Assembly: GCA_017444525.1 (NCBI GenBank)
Contig: JAFSWL010000015.1
Coordinates: 1-52,246 of the forward strand
Origin: Alphaproteobacteria bacterium
GTDB taxonomy: Bacteria > Pseudomonadota > Alphaproteobacteria > RF32 > CAG-239
Reading direction: 5' to 3'
DNA: 52,246 nt
The notes beneath the pieces are model-generated. The model was not told the DNA's origin and ran no database searches. It was given only the letters and a program-made list of their open reading frames with translations. Both the position numbers and the translations under genes were made by a program. This document shows positions 15,744-24,468 of the stretch, piece after piece; the first letter of the stretch is position 1, and the number at the start of each line of letters is the position of its first letter.

Positions 15744-18180
15744 AAAAAATGCCGCCTCGCAAGGCAATGCAGAGGACGGCAAAGAATTAAATACTTTACT
15801 TGTCCAATCTAACACCGCTTCAGACGAAAGTCAAGAGGATATGATTGACAAAAATAATATTAGTTGTGTCAATGATATGACTTTAGCTGAGGCGGCGGAA
15901 TTTTACGCCACCAAAGGCCTTAAAGTTTTAGCCTTGGCTGAAAAAGATAAACGTCCGGACGGGCGTGTCTGTCCTAACGGTTTCAAAGATGCTGCAAATG
16001 ACGTGGCAAAAATAAAGGCGGCATGGTCGCAACAACCAAATCTAAATATAGGCATTGTAACCGGTAAAGAGAACGGAATCGTCGTTGTAGATATTGACGG
16101 CGATGAGGGCAAAACATCATGGAGCAACTTAATTAAACAGCATGCCTATAAATCTAAAACCTTAAAGATTACTACGGGTAAAGGATGGCATCTTTACTTT
16201 AAGTATCCAACAGTTTGCAGTGTTGTTAAAAATCGTGTCAAATTCGTTGAGGGCATTGATATACGCGCCGATGGTGGTTACATTGTGGCCGCTCCGTCGG
16301 TGCACCCGAGTGGCAGAAAATATCAAGTGGCCCGTTCGGTCGATTTTTCCGAGCTGGAAGAATTGCCGGATTGGCTGCTTAATTTGATACTGGATAAAAA
16401 CTCGGCAGTAGAAATGGGGGCTACCGATGTCACTTTAAACAGTCAAAAGTTGCCTATGGACGTGGAAAACGCTTTAAGAGCGATTTCTGCGGCAAAAGAA
16501 GGTACTAGACATGATACACTGATAAGTCAGTCAGATCTTATTGCGGGCAAATGCTTGCAAGGCAAAATGGATGAAGAAAATGCAAGAAATCTTATTTTGC
16601 AAGCCGCATTAAAAACCGGTTTGCCAGAAAAAGAAATCATGCAGTGTATCGACGATGCTTTCGAATTTATGGCTAAAAACAAAAAAAATACCACTTCTGA
16701 TTTCAGAAGTGCATACATTGATGAATATGCACCGGTCGCTAGCGAAGATGAATTGCCGCCTTGGGAAAAGCCTATTTTGGAAAAAAAATTAAAAGCACCA
16801 GAAATACCGGAAAATCTTCTTCCAGACCGTATAAAAGGTGTTTTAACAGAATTAGCAGCATCGCTACAAGTTGACTTGGGGCTAACATTGATAATAGCTT
16901 TAAGTATTGCCAGTGCTTGTGTCCAAGGGCATGTTAAAGTCGCTGTTTTTAATAGTTGGATTATTAATGTTAATCTTTACATTATCGGCATAGCCGAAAG
17001 CGGCGAACGCAAAAGCGGCATTATTAACTTTTTATGTCGTCCATTGTTAGATTGGGATGAAGAACAGGTTCGGATGAACCAAGATAAAATAATTGAACAT
17101 CAAATTCAGGCAGAAATGAATGTGGCTCGGTATAAAAAGTTGACTGCTCAAGAAGTTTTATCTGAAAAAGAAAAGAAAGAGGTTATAGAGTTGAGAAAAT
17201 TAATCAATGAACCTCAGATTGGTGTAACGCATATAATGGTTAATGATGCCACACCGGAGGCATTAGTCAAGTATTTGGCATCAAATGATGGCTGTGGAGC
17301 GATAATTGCCGATGAGGGGGGATTATTTAAAACATTGGCGGGTTTATACAGCAATGGGCAAGCTAATACAGATTTAATCTTAAAAGCTTGGGATGGCACG
17401 CCATATAGCCAGATACGTGTAGGCAGGCCAGATTGTTATATAAAATCTCCGCTGTTAACGTTCGGTATCTTAGCTCAGCCTGCCGTTATTAAAAAAATGC
17501 TGGAAAAGGAAGCATTCACTGACAACGGCTTTAAGGAACGTTTCATATTTTACCAACCGGAAAGCAAATTAGGTTTACGTAAAAGCAATCCACCAGATAT
17601 AACAGAGGAACAAAAAAAATGCTTTTCAGCAGTTATGACAAAGCTACTCAAGTTGAGAGAAAATAACCAATTAATTGAGCTCACACTCTCTGAGCAAGCT
17701 CAGGAAAAACGTCAAAAACTTGGCAAACAATTAGAGGACATGTTTAACAGAAAAATTGGTAAGCAATATCCAGCGTTTGTTTCAAAGTTACAAGAAAAAA
17801 TTGTCCGAATTTCTGCCTTGTACCATTTAATAAACAAAGGTGTAAATGATACGATAATTGATGCTACGGACTTTGGTAAGGCATGCGCTTTGGGGAAAAT
17901 TTTCTTGTATCATTTTGATGAAATTATGTCGTCAAACACAGCCAGTGAAGAGCAAAAGCTTGAAAGAGATGTTATTAGCTGGATTCTTAATCAAAAAGTC
18001 AGTCAATTCAAGAAAAGTGAACTGACTACGGTATTTAAGGATAAATGCAAGGCAAAATCATTGGAGACTATACTAAATACATTAATTGACAAACACATAA
18101 TTAGTTTGCCGGTAAAATATGGTCACAAGACGCTAATGTATAACGTAAACCCGGCGCTATTCCCATCTGAAAAAGAGTAA
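15727..18180 (+). CDS. bifunctional primase/polymerase fused to a DUF3987 helicase-like domain
   Basis: About 817 residues. Residues ~55-225 are a Prim-Pol domain (AEAAEFYATKGLKVLAL, the metal-binding pair VVDIDGD at 122/124, GKGWHLYFKYP, GIDIRADGGYIVAAPS). Residues ~370-800 match DUF3987: a P-loop-like GIAESGERKSG near 420 and a Walker B-like AIIADEGG near 520. Such proteins replicate plasmids and integrative elements. ATG 15727 lies 9 nt after AGGAG; ATG 15721 is too close to that site. Confidence 0.85.
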   Translation: MEPVNEKNAASQGNAEDGKELNTLLVQSNTASDESQEDMIDKNNISCVNDMTLAEAAEFYATKGLKVLALAEKDKRPDGRVCPNGFKDAANDVAKIKAAWSQQPNLNIGIVTGKENGIVVVDIDGDEGKTSWSNLIKQHAYKSKTLKITTGKGWHLYFKYPTVCSVVKNRVKFVEGIDIRADGGYIVAAPSVHPSGRKYQVARSVDFSELEELPDWLLNLILDKNSAVEMGATDVTLNSQKLPMDVENALRAISAAKEGTRHDTLISQSDLIAGKCLQGKMDEENARNLILQAALKTGLPEKEIMQCIDDAFEFMAKNKKNTTSDFRSAYIDEYAPVASEDELPPWEKPILEKKLKAPEIPENLLPDRIKGVLTELAASLQVDLGLTLIIALSIASACVQGHVKVAVFNSWIINVNLYIIGIAESGERKSGIINFLCRPLLDWDEEQVRMNQDKIIEHQIQAEMNVARYKKLTAQEVLSEKEKKEVIELRKLINEPQIGVTHIMVNDATPEALVKYLASNDGCGAIIADEGGLFKTLAGLYSNGQANTDLILKAWDGTPYSQIRVGRPDCYIKSPLLTFGILAQPAVIKKMLEKEAFTDNGFKERFIFYQPESKLGLRKSNPPDITEEQKKCFSAVMTKLLKLRENNQLIELTLSEQAQEKRQKLGKQLEDMFNRKIGKQYPAFVSKLQEKIVRISALYHLINKGVNDTIIDATDFGKACALGKIFLYHFDEIMSSNTASEEQKLERDVISWILNQKVSQFKKSELTTVFKDKCKAKSLETILNTLIDKHIISLPVKYGHKTLMYNVNPALFPSEKE

Positions 18181-18193
18181 ACGCTGGCTTATT

Positions 18194-18234
18194 AAACTTA
18201 AGGCCTGTTCTGCAAAGGACAGGCCTTAAGTTTT
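18194..18234. terminator. bidirectional terminator
   Basis: A perfect 15-bp inverted repeat (18194-18208 with 18219-18233, core AAGGCCTGT/ACAGGCCTT) with A:T ends lies between the convergent primase and recombinase genes. Confidence 0.9.
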
Positions 18235-18833
18235 CAGCTCATTTCAACAATTTTTCGTTGGGCTTCGGTGTCATAAGCAATATAGCGTTGGGTGGTAGCA
18301 AGCGACGAATGACCGGCAAGTAGTCTGACATCGTTCAATGTGCCGCCGACAAGGCTGATATGCTTTGCCGCGTTTGTAATAAAAGTGCGACGACCGCTAT
18401 GTGACGAACAGCCATTAAAGCCGATTGTTTTATATAAATGATAGAAAAAATTAACAATAACTTGTGGCGTCGTATGTTCCCCTCGTTCTGTTATAATGAC
18501 CGGCTTATCTAAATTGAAATACTCATCTTTCTGCCTTTCAGCCAACAAATCTGCCAATAAAATTTTCAGCTCTTTATGCAGAGGAATTATTCTGCCGGAG
18601 TATTTACCTTTGCTTGCGTTGTTGCTTAAATTGATGACATCGGCAATTTTGCCCTCAGAACTGCATACCATATTCCAAACTAACTTTGAAATTTCTTTGG
18701 CTCTCAACCCTTCTTTGAAACTGAGCAGAAAAATAATTTTGTTGCGTAATGGATAGCGCGTCGTTTCTAAATGCGCCAGAGTTAAATTTTGCTGTTTGTC
18801 GCTTAAGATTTTTGCTTGCTTACCAATAGACAT
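18234..18833 (-). CDS. tyrosine recombinase consisting of the catalytic domain only
   Basis: A 199-residue protein with the full active-site set: Arg44 (EGLRAKEI), Lys75-77 region, His145/Arg148 (HSGRRTF), His175 (GHSS) and Tyr184. It lacks the N-terminal core-binding domain of integrases (usual length 300-400). It resembles short recombinases of plasmids and islands that resolve or invert DNA. GGAGG precedes ATG 18833; a minus-strand promoter TTGATC/TATAAT lies at 18899-18904 and 18877-18882 with a 16-bp spacer. Its target is unknown; the inverted repeats at 22232 and 23360 are one candidate. Confidence 0.85.
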   Translation of the reverse strand: MSIGKQAKILSDKQQNLTLAHLETTRYPLRNKIIFLLSFKEGLRAKEISKLVWNMVCSSEGKIADVINLSNNASKGKYSGRIIPLHKELKILLADLLAERQKDEYFNLDKPVIITERGEHTTPQVIVNFFYHLYKTIGFNGCSSHSGRRTFITNAAKHISLVGGTLNDVRLLAGHSSLATTQRYIAYDTEAQRKIVEMS

Positions 18834-18844
18834 TTAGACCTCCA

Positions 18845-19012
18845 AACTTATTATAAATATCTGATTTTACAAATAAATTATAATGAGTTCGTACGTAAGA
18901 TCAAGATCTGTTTTATTCAACCCATTGAAAAATCAAGACTTATTATAAAACAATAATTCTATAATGAGTCGAATTTTTGGTATAATGAACTATTCGGAAA
19001 TTCCGAATAGTT
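18845..19012. promoter_or_regulatory. divergent regulatory region with palindromic operator
   Basis: A perfect palindrome with 12-bp arms (18988-18999 and 19001-19012, core CTATTCGG/CCGAATAG) follows an extended -10 box TGGTATAAT (18978-18986) by 1 nt, so a bound protein would cover the start site. Further left, two copies of an ACTTATTATAA...TTATAATGAGT inverted arrangement (18845-18892 and 18938-18969) overlap the minus-strand recombinase promoter. No gene lies in 18834-19133. Confidence 0.6.
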
Positions 19013-19133
19013 GAACTCCCGAGAATTTATCGGCAGTTGAAAAATATGTAATGCAATAAGTCGTAATCTATCATTTTCGGACACCTTTTCAATAATTTTA
19101 AATGTAAAGAAAATTTATGAAAGGGTACCCAAA

Positions 19134-19481
19134 ATGATAAAAAATATTTACTTATGTTTTGATAAACAATCTTATAAATTTACGTTAGCACATTATGCAA
19201 ATAAGCATACGAAAGTTCACTATTGCCATTTTCATAAAAATACCAAGCGTATTTCGAGGTATATATTGGGCGGTGCTAAAAAAAATATTTACGTAATGAG
19301 AAAATATGATTCCGGCTATCTTAAATTTGATTTTTGGAAATACGCAGCAAATAATTCTAATATTTTTATCGGATATTACATACCTATTGGTATTCACAGC
19401 GGTTTATGCGGCAGAAAACCGGTAGAATATTATGTTGAAGGTTTAATCGTAGGAAATAAGCTAATACCTTTTGATTGTTAA
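19134..19481 (+). CDS. hypothetical small protein
   Basis: 115 residues, rich in Tyr, Lys and His, no signal peptide, no membrane segment, no motif that I recognise. AAAGGG lies 8 nt before the ATG. It is the only gene downstream of the operator-controlled promoter at 18978, which argues that it is real. Composition is like the rest of the element. Confidence 0.6.
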   Translation: MIKNIYLCFDKQSYKFTLAHYANKHTKVHYCHFHKNTKRISRYILGGAKKNIYVMRKYDSGYLKFDFWKYAANNSNIFIGYYIPIGIHSGLCGRKPVEYYVEGLIVGNKLIPFDC

Positions 19482-19660
19482 AGTTTAGCTTAGCACGATA
19501 TATTATTGTGTTGGCTCTGTGCCTTTGGGTATGGAGCTATTTTTTTTGTTTATCAGTTGTTGTATCGGGATTGAAGGTCTTTATAAGTAAAATATTAACA
19601 AATCTCTGATATGGTGCGTTCAGCTCCAAAAGAGTCGGGACTTTACAATCCCTCACAACA

Positions 19661-19826
19661 CGGTCTGGTATATTTTAAATGAGAAGGCAGACCGAAAACA
19701 AAACACTTCTCCCAGCTGTGACTGGGAGATGATGTGATGTCCAGGTGTAATGCTAAAAGCATCATGCTGTTGTTGTGCAGATGTAAACTCCCAGTCGCCC
19801 TTTTGTGGCGACTGTAATTTTTTTAT
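19661..19826 (+). promoter_or_regulatory. attenuator-like structured leader of the nuclease gene
   Basis: Stems: CGGTCTG/CAGACCG (19661, 19688), CTCCCAG/CTGGGAG (19709, 19722), ATGCT/AGCAT (about 19750), and a terminator CAGTCGCC/GGCGACTG (19792-19799 with 19807-19814) followed by a T run. A second CTCCCAG at 19788-19794 overlaps the terminator's left arm and could capture CTGGGAG instead, giving two exclusive folds. No gene is seen in 19482-19900. Confidence 0.55.
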
Positions 19827-19900
19827 AAATCCAATATGTGTCAGTTTTTGACGGTGCAGAGGTTTATAAGAAAAATGTTAATAACTTTTTGGAGGTGCAA

Positions 19901-21061
19901 ATGGCAACAAGTGATGAAGAAAACTATATTCGTAAATTTCTGCAAAACATAGATTGTTTAGATAAATTATCACCTTGGATTGAGAACTTTAATCTTTTTG
20001 ATATTTTGGGCATTTCACGGACAGAAATTAGGCATAGTAATATTTTAGCGTGGTTGTTAAATTCTAATGAGAATCATGGACTGGGAAATAAATTTGCCAA
20101 ATCAATATTACGACCATATATTCAAGAAATTGATGATTATAGGCTAGCCTTATCAGATTTTTACAGTTTTTCGGTTTATCGAGAATGGAAAAATATTGAT
20201 ATTTTAATGGTCTCGGAAAAAGAAAAAACAGTGATTGCAATCGAAAATAAGGTAGGAACTCTTGAGCATGATAACCAACTATCACGATACAAAAAAATCC
20301 TTGATACTGAATATAAAGGATTTAAGCAAATACTGATTTACTTAACACCAAATGGTGAAGAGCCGGAACAAGATGAAGATAAATTAAACTGGAAAATTTT
20401 ATCTTATGAAACCATTTTTCAAGCTTTGAAAAAAGTTCAATCAATATCATCGATGTCGCCGGAGGCAGAGTTATTAATCAAAAACTATATGGACACAATA
20501 AGGAGAAATGTCTTGACTGATACAAAGTTAAATGAAATTTGTAATAAAATTTATAAAAATTACAAAAACGCACTTGATTTGATTTATAAATATAAAACAA
20601 GTTATGTGACCGAAACAATAAATGCTGTTCTTGAAGATTTTGCAAAAGAGCACAAAATCATATATCAAAAAAGCAATTCGGCAGGTAAATTTAGTTTTTA
20701 CACCAAAGAGATGACAGAATATTTACCTGATTTGCCACAGGATATAAGTTCTTGGGGAAACAAACATACATATGCTTATGAACTATATATTGAACAAGAT
20801 GAAAAAAATAACGATAAGCTACGCTTGATTTTTGTGTTAGCTCCTCTCAATGCCAAGGATCAAGAAGATAAGATGCTTAAAATATTAAATTACGAATTTA
20901 AGAAGCAAAAGAATCTTAACGGAAAGTGGAATACCGTTAAAACAATGAAAAAAGAGTATGACGACAATGATACTGAAACAGGTATACAAGTTGTTCTGAA
21001 AAATATGTTAGAAGAAATGCTTAACTGGCAAAACGGATTATTGAAAGAATTGCAAAAATAA
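19901..21061 (+). CDS. PD-(D/E)XK nuclease family protein (PF14281-like)
   Basis: 386 residues from ATG 19901 (GGAGG 5 nt upstream; the frame opens earlier at 19838 without a site). FNLFDILGISRTEIRHSNIL is the N-terminal signature of this family, and the catalytic core is NIDILMV followed by VIAIENKV, i.e. D-x(n)-ExK, then NQLSRYKKIL. Relatives are linked to phage defence, though the role of this one is unproven. It stands behind a terminator-containing leader, suggesting conditional expression. The C-terminal half is not recognisable to me. Confidence 0.8.
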   Translation: MATSDEENYIRKFLQNIDCLDKLSPWIENFNLFDILGISRTEIRHSNILAWLLNSNENHGLGNKFAKSILRPYIQEIDDYRLALSDFYSFSVYREWKNIDILMVSEKEKTVIAIENKVGTLEHDNQLSRYKKILDTEYKGFKQILIYLTPNGEEPEQDEDKLNWKILSYETIFQALKKVQSISSMSPEAELLIKNYMDTIRRNVLTDTKLNEICNKIYKNYKNALDLIYKYKTSYVTETINAVLEDFAKEHKIIYQKSNSAGKFSFYTKEMTEYLPDLPQDISSWGNKHTYAYELYIEQDEKNNDKLRLIFVLAPLNAKDQEDKMLKILNYEFKKQKNLNGKWNTVKTMKKEYDDNDTETGIQVVLKNMLEEMLNWQNGLLKELQK

Positions 21062-21078
21062 TTTTTATACGTCAGATA

Positions 21079-21107
21079 TTGACAGGTTTGTGTTTTATTT
21101 ATAACAT
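21079..21107 (+). promoter_or_regulatory. sigma70 promoter of the WYL gene
   Basis: Consensus TTGACA (21079-21084), 17-bp spacer, TAACAT (21102-21107). Transcription would start about 21114, directly before the structured leader. Confidence 0.75.
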
Positions 21108-21118
21108 ATGCTTGTCGT

Positions 21119-21220
21119 GGTGTTTGAAATCAGACACCTTAAAATGGCACCGCGGAGTATTTCTCCAGTCAACCTTTCTAAAAAGTTGATTTTCCTTACA
21201 AAGAAGTCTTTTGCGGTGCC
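21119..21220 (+). promoter_or_regulatory. structured 5' leader with three-way-junction layout
   Basis: A hairpin GGTGT/ACACC (21119-21123 with 21134-21138) precedes a closing stem GGCACCGC/GCGGTGCC (21146-21153 with 21213-21220) that encloses GGAG/CTCC (21154-21166) and AGTCAAC/GTTGATT (21167-21173 with 21185-21191). The ribosome binding site GAGG lies about 13 nt beyond. No known riboswitch class is recognised. Confidence 0.5.
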
Positions 21221-21242
21221 GCCTTATTTATAGCGAGGAAAT

Positions 21243-22193
21243 ATGAGCTTATACGGTAAGATGATTGATTTGGTTGATTTAGCTTTTGAAATGCAAGCAT
21301 CTGCCGAAGGCGTTTCTCTGCAAGAAATTCAAGAAAAATATAACGTTTCGCGCAGAACGGCAGAACGTATGAAAGAAGCTCTTTACAATCGTTTTCAGCA
21401 CATGGAAGTTGTTGACACAGGTGAAAGAGCAAAACGTTGGCGAATACCTTCACGTACATTAAATGGTTTTATCTCTATATCGGCAGAAGAATTGGCGGTA
21501 TTTAAAACGGCAATCAGTTTGTTAAAACGATATAGCACCGAAGAAAATGCCAAGACAATGGCAAGATTAGAAGTTAAAGTTCGTAATCTTATTAAGCCGG
21601 AAACGCGCAATCGTATTGCAGTAGATGCCGAAGAATTAATGAAAGCCGAAGAATTGGTTTGTTATCCGTCATCTGCAATCAGCATTAATCAAGAAATTTT
21701 AAGCAAAATAAGGCAGGCGATTTTAAGTTGTCACCAGATAAAAATTAAATATCGCTATAAATTTAAAAGTAAGATATCTGAAACAGTACTGATTCCTTAT
21801 GGCTTTTTGTACGGTCAAAACGACCATTTTTTAGTGGCAAGACATGTACATAAACACGATGCCGAAAACAATCCGCGCACTTATTCTTTGGTAAATATTT
21901 TAGAAGTTGAAATTTTACCGGAAACATTTAATTCTGACGGATTTTCTTTAAGCGATTATGCCGAAGAATCTTTCGGAATTTGGCACGAAAAGCCGCATAA
22001 AGTCGTATGGAAATTTTCGCCTAAAGTTGCCGATGAAGTCAAAAATCTTGTATTTCATCCTAAGCAACAAATGACTGAAGAAAAAGACGGTAGTATTACA
22101 GTTCAATTTCAAGCCGGTGGTATAAAAGAAATGGAACACTATTTATCAAAATACGGCGATAATGTTAAAATAATTAAGTCGGAAAAAATATAA
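21243..22193 (+). CDS. WYL-domain transcriptional regulator
   Basis: 316 residues: an N-terminal winged helix (SLQEIQEKYNVSRRTAERMKEAL), a middle helical linker, a WYL domain (about 150-230, IKIKYRY...LIPYGFLYGQNDHFLVARH) and a C-terminal WCX-like extension. WYL regulators such as BrxR and CapW repress defence operons and respond to nucleotide-type ligands. Here it stands between a nuclease gene and an opposed operon of unknown genes, so it is the likely controller of the element's cargo; this is inference. Confidence 0.87.
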   Translation: MSLYGKMIDLVDLAFEMQASAEGVSLQEIQEKYNVSRRTAERMKEALYNRFQHMEVVDTGERAKRWRIPSRTLNGFISISAEELAVFKTAISLLKRYSTEENAKTMARLEVKVRNLIKPETRNRIAVDAEELMKAEELVCYPSSAISINQEILSKIRQAILSCHQIKIKYRYKFKSKISETVLIPYGFLYGQNDHFLVARHVHKHDAENNPRTYSLVNILEVEILPETFNSDGFSLSDYAEESFGIWHEKPHKVVWKFSPKVADEVKNLVFHPKQQMTEEKDGSITVQFQAGGIKEMEHYLSKYGDNVKIIKSEKI

Positions 22194-22206
22194 AAAAGGA
22201 TAAGTA

Positions 22207-22314
22207 ATTTTATATGCAGGTCTTAGAGAGTTAGACGATGAATTAGGCGGTATTGAAAACGGAGATAGAAATTTTCTGAAGCTGTCAGTTTTTTTGTGCC
22301 GTTGGCATAATTGA
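22207..22314 (+). pseudogene. 5' fragment of a DnaB/KaiC-like gene behind the WYL gene
   Basis: Thirteen bases after the WYL stop, a frame of 35 codons begins LYAGLRELDDELGGIENGD and ends at TGA 22312. The first 18 residues match the N-terminus of the opposed gene at 22360-23418 (LYTGFKEIDDTLGGIENGE); the rest diverges. ATT stands where that gene has ATG, with AGGA in front. It is either a truncated duplicate or the exchangeable end of an invertible gene. Confidence 0.65.
22232..22265. repeat. inverted repeat, left copy
   Basis: 34 bases that recur inverted at 23360-23393 with 2 mismatches, including 23 identical bases (22243-22265). In both places the same reading frame (L-G-G-I-E-N-G) crosses the repeat, so inversion of the 1.1 kb between them would swap gene starts in frame. 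Confidence 0.75.
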
Positions 22315-22359
22315 AACTCCTTCTTGATTACATTACTTCGTTATAGTTAATAAATATTG

Positions 22360-23418
22360 CTACACATTGCTTTTGGGGCAAATTATTATTTGCTCGGCAT
22401 TATCATCGTAATGGGTTAATAATTTACGCAAGATAACAGCCGCAAGCATTAACTCTTGTTCATCAATATTCGGCTTGTATTCCGCTATCAGTTCACATAA
22501 ATCATCAATTTGTATGCGCTGAAATATCTCGATATAAGCCCAAAACTTTTTATCTTTCTCACGAGACAAGTGTAAATATTTTGAAAAATTATATTTATTG
22601 ATAAAATCATCGTTACTTGCCATTCTTTGCAAAATATCGACACAATCTTTCTGTTTTAAGCGGTATTTCGTGTTATTATAATCGCTTTCAAGGTATAATT
22701 TGTAGCGATAATTTAAATTTATTTTTTCCTCAAATCCGCTTATAATATTTTTCAGATAAAGCGTCATAGTGTTTTCGTATGATGTGTCTGTATACTCCCT
22801 TTTATAATAGTTATCTTCCAATACAATAAGTTTATCAAAATTTTGAGTATAAGATTTAAGCCTATGAGAAGCAAGTTCCATATCGCAGTATATAAACATA
22901 ACAACAGGAATATTTAATTTTTGCGCCACCTCTTTTAACAGCGGAATTTTTCTGCGATTACCGAAAACGCACAGAGCCATATTTTGTGTATTGTCATGAT
23001 AAGATATCTCTTTAATAAATACTTTCGCAGAACGCTGATATATATTATAGAAACTTTGTTTAATCGGCAAATTTTTGAACAATATTCTTTTTTTTGTAAA
23101 TAAGTTGAATTGTTCGGCTTCATATTCGCCGCGCAGAAAACCAGATAAAGCGTTAAATTCTAATTTATGACAGCCTAAAACTAAAATTTTTTCAATCGTT
23201 TTTTCAAGTTTGTCATTATCATAATTGCTAATTTCTTTTATTTTTTTATCGTAATTTTTTATATTTTGGCGGTTCAGTGTATCGGCCTGCTTGGCTAAAT
23301 TATATAATATATAGTGCTGAAAATACTCTCCCCAAGTATTACTGGCAACAATAACCAACTCTCCGTTTTCAATACCGCCTAATGTATCGTCTATTTCCTT
23401 AAATCCCGTGTATAACAT
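22360..23418 (-). CDS. DnaB/KaiC-like protein without a P-loop (third gene of unknown operon)
   Basis: 352 residues. The start LYTGFKEIDDTLGGIENGELVIVAS matches the opening of DnaB/RadA/KaiC-type RecA folds (TGxxxLDxxxGGxxxGxLxxxAA), but the following Walker A site reads NTWGEYF where GKT is needed, so ATP hydrolysis is unlikely in the usual way. The rest (Lys/Asn/Tyr-rich; VVMFIYCD may be the remnant Walker B strand) is not recognisable. It lies 12 nt after the preceding gene and is probably co-transcribed. The 5' end contains the right copy of the inverted repeat. Confidence 0.7.
   Translation of the reverse strand: MLYTGFKEIDDTLGGIENGELVIVASNTWGEYFQHYILYNLAKQADTLNRQNIKNYDKKIKEISNYDNDKLEKTIEKILVLGCHKLEFNALSGFLRGEYEAEQFNLFTKKRILFKNLPIKQSFYNIYQRSAKVFIKEISYHDNTQNMALCVFGNRRKIPLLKEVAQKLNIPVVMFIYCDMELASHRLKSYTQNFDKLIVLEDNYYKREYTDTSYENTMTLYLKNIISGFEEKINLNYRYKLYLESDYNNTKYRLKQKDCVDILQRMASNDDFINKYNFSKYLHLSREKDKKFWAYIEIFQRIQIDDLCELIAEYKPNIDEQELMLAAVILRKLLTHYDDNAEQIIICPKSNV
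23360..23393. repeat. inverted repeat, right copy
   Basis: Partner of 22232-22265 in opposite orientation (32 of 34 bases). It covers codons about 9-20 of the DnaB-like gene. Confidence 0.75.
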
Positions 23419-23430
23419 TATATTTCTCCG

Positions 23431-24468
23431 TTAAATTTTGATATTTTTTGCCTTTGCCAATTTCTTGATTCGCATGAGCCGCATATGTAATAAAATGGCA
23501 TAAAAAAGCGTATAAGTTAGGCTACTTCGCAAATTTTGATGTTGCATAGCCTTTAGCTTTTTAGACACTGTATAATATTCGGGGTCGGTAATTTGCTGTT
23601 CATATTCTTGCCAGAGGCTCTTACCATTATCTTTATCGCAATGATTGTAGTTTATTGCCATTTTATAGGCACTTTGTAATGAACAGCCGAAAATATGGGC
23701 ATATAAATCTAAGAGCTGTTCAAGATACAAATATTTGCCGTCAGTCGGCTCAAAAATATATTTTAAGCTGTCTGGTATGTCCTTAAAAATATCCATATCG
23801 CCGTTTTCTGCCGCAATAATTCTTTCCTGTAACATGTGGCACAAGCTTAAAGCATCATCTTTGCCGGAAGCAATAAAATCTGCTGACAATTTACTCATAT
23901 CAATCTTCATTTCGTTATTGCAGAAAAACAAAGTTGCAAAATCTATGAACTTGACACTTTTTGCCATAAAAATATAAACAAGAATCTTATTGAAATCACT
24001 ATCTTCGTACCAAACATCAATACATTTTATTTGTCGGCAAGTTTTAAGAAAATCAAGTTCTTCATCTTTCGTTGCCGTATAAATACCTTCTAAAAGCGCA
24101 TTTTTGCGATATTCTCGAAGTTGGCCGGTAAAGTTATATTCTACCGGATTGATTTTTGAAATATTCAAGCAATACGAAATGAACGGAAATTGCAAAACTT
24201 GTCTGACTGCGGCAAATGCAATATTATTTTGCTTTAATTGCCGTAAAAGCAGGAATACGCCGGCAATTTTGCGTTGCTTAATACTTTGTAGCTCGCGGTC
24301 AACATCATCTTTATAGCGCTTGTATTTGGCTAAACGAAGACATATTTTTTGCAGCTCAATAAAATTATTGTCATTCTCATCTTCTTTGCACTTAATTTCC
24401 GAAACATACAAATCTTCCGTTTTCTCGCCAATGTAATTTATCATAATTTCGTTTTTTTCCGTTATCAT
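23431..24468 (-). CDS. hypothetical protein, second gene of unknown operon
   Basis: 345 residues, mostly helical and rich in Lys, Leu, Ile and Cys, no signal peptide. A hydrophobic stretch (SLTYTLFYAILLHMRLM) and a basic tail (RIKKLAKAKNIKI) end it. I recognise no domain. It overlaps the previous gene by 4 nt (ATGA type) and precedes the DnaB-like gene, so the three act together. Confidence 0.7.
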   Translation of the reverse strand: MITEKNEIMINYIGEKTEDLYVSEIKCKEDENDNNFIELQKICLRLAKYKRYKDDVDRELQSIKQRKIAGVFLLLRQLKQNNIAFAAVRQVLQFPFISYCLNISKINPVEYNFTGQLREYRKNALLEGIYTATKDEELDFLKTCRQIKCIDVWYEDSDFNKILVYIFMAKSVKFIDFATLFFCNNEMKIDMSKLSADFIASGKDDALSLCHMLQERIIAAENGDMDIFKDIPDSLKYIFEPTDGKYLYLEQLLDLYAHIFGCSLQSAYKMAINYNHCDKDNGKSLWQEYEQQITDPEYYTVSKKLKAMQHQNLRSSLTYTLFYAILLHMRLMRIKKLAKAKNIKI

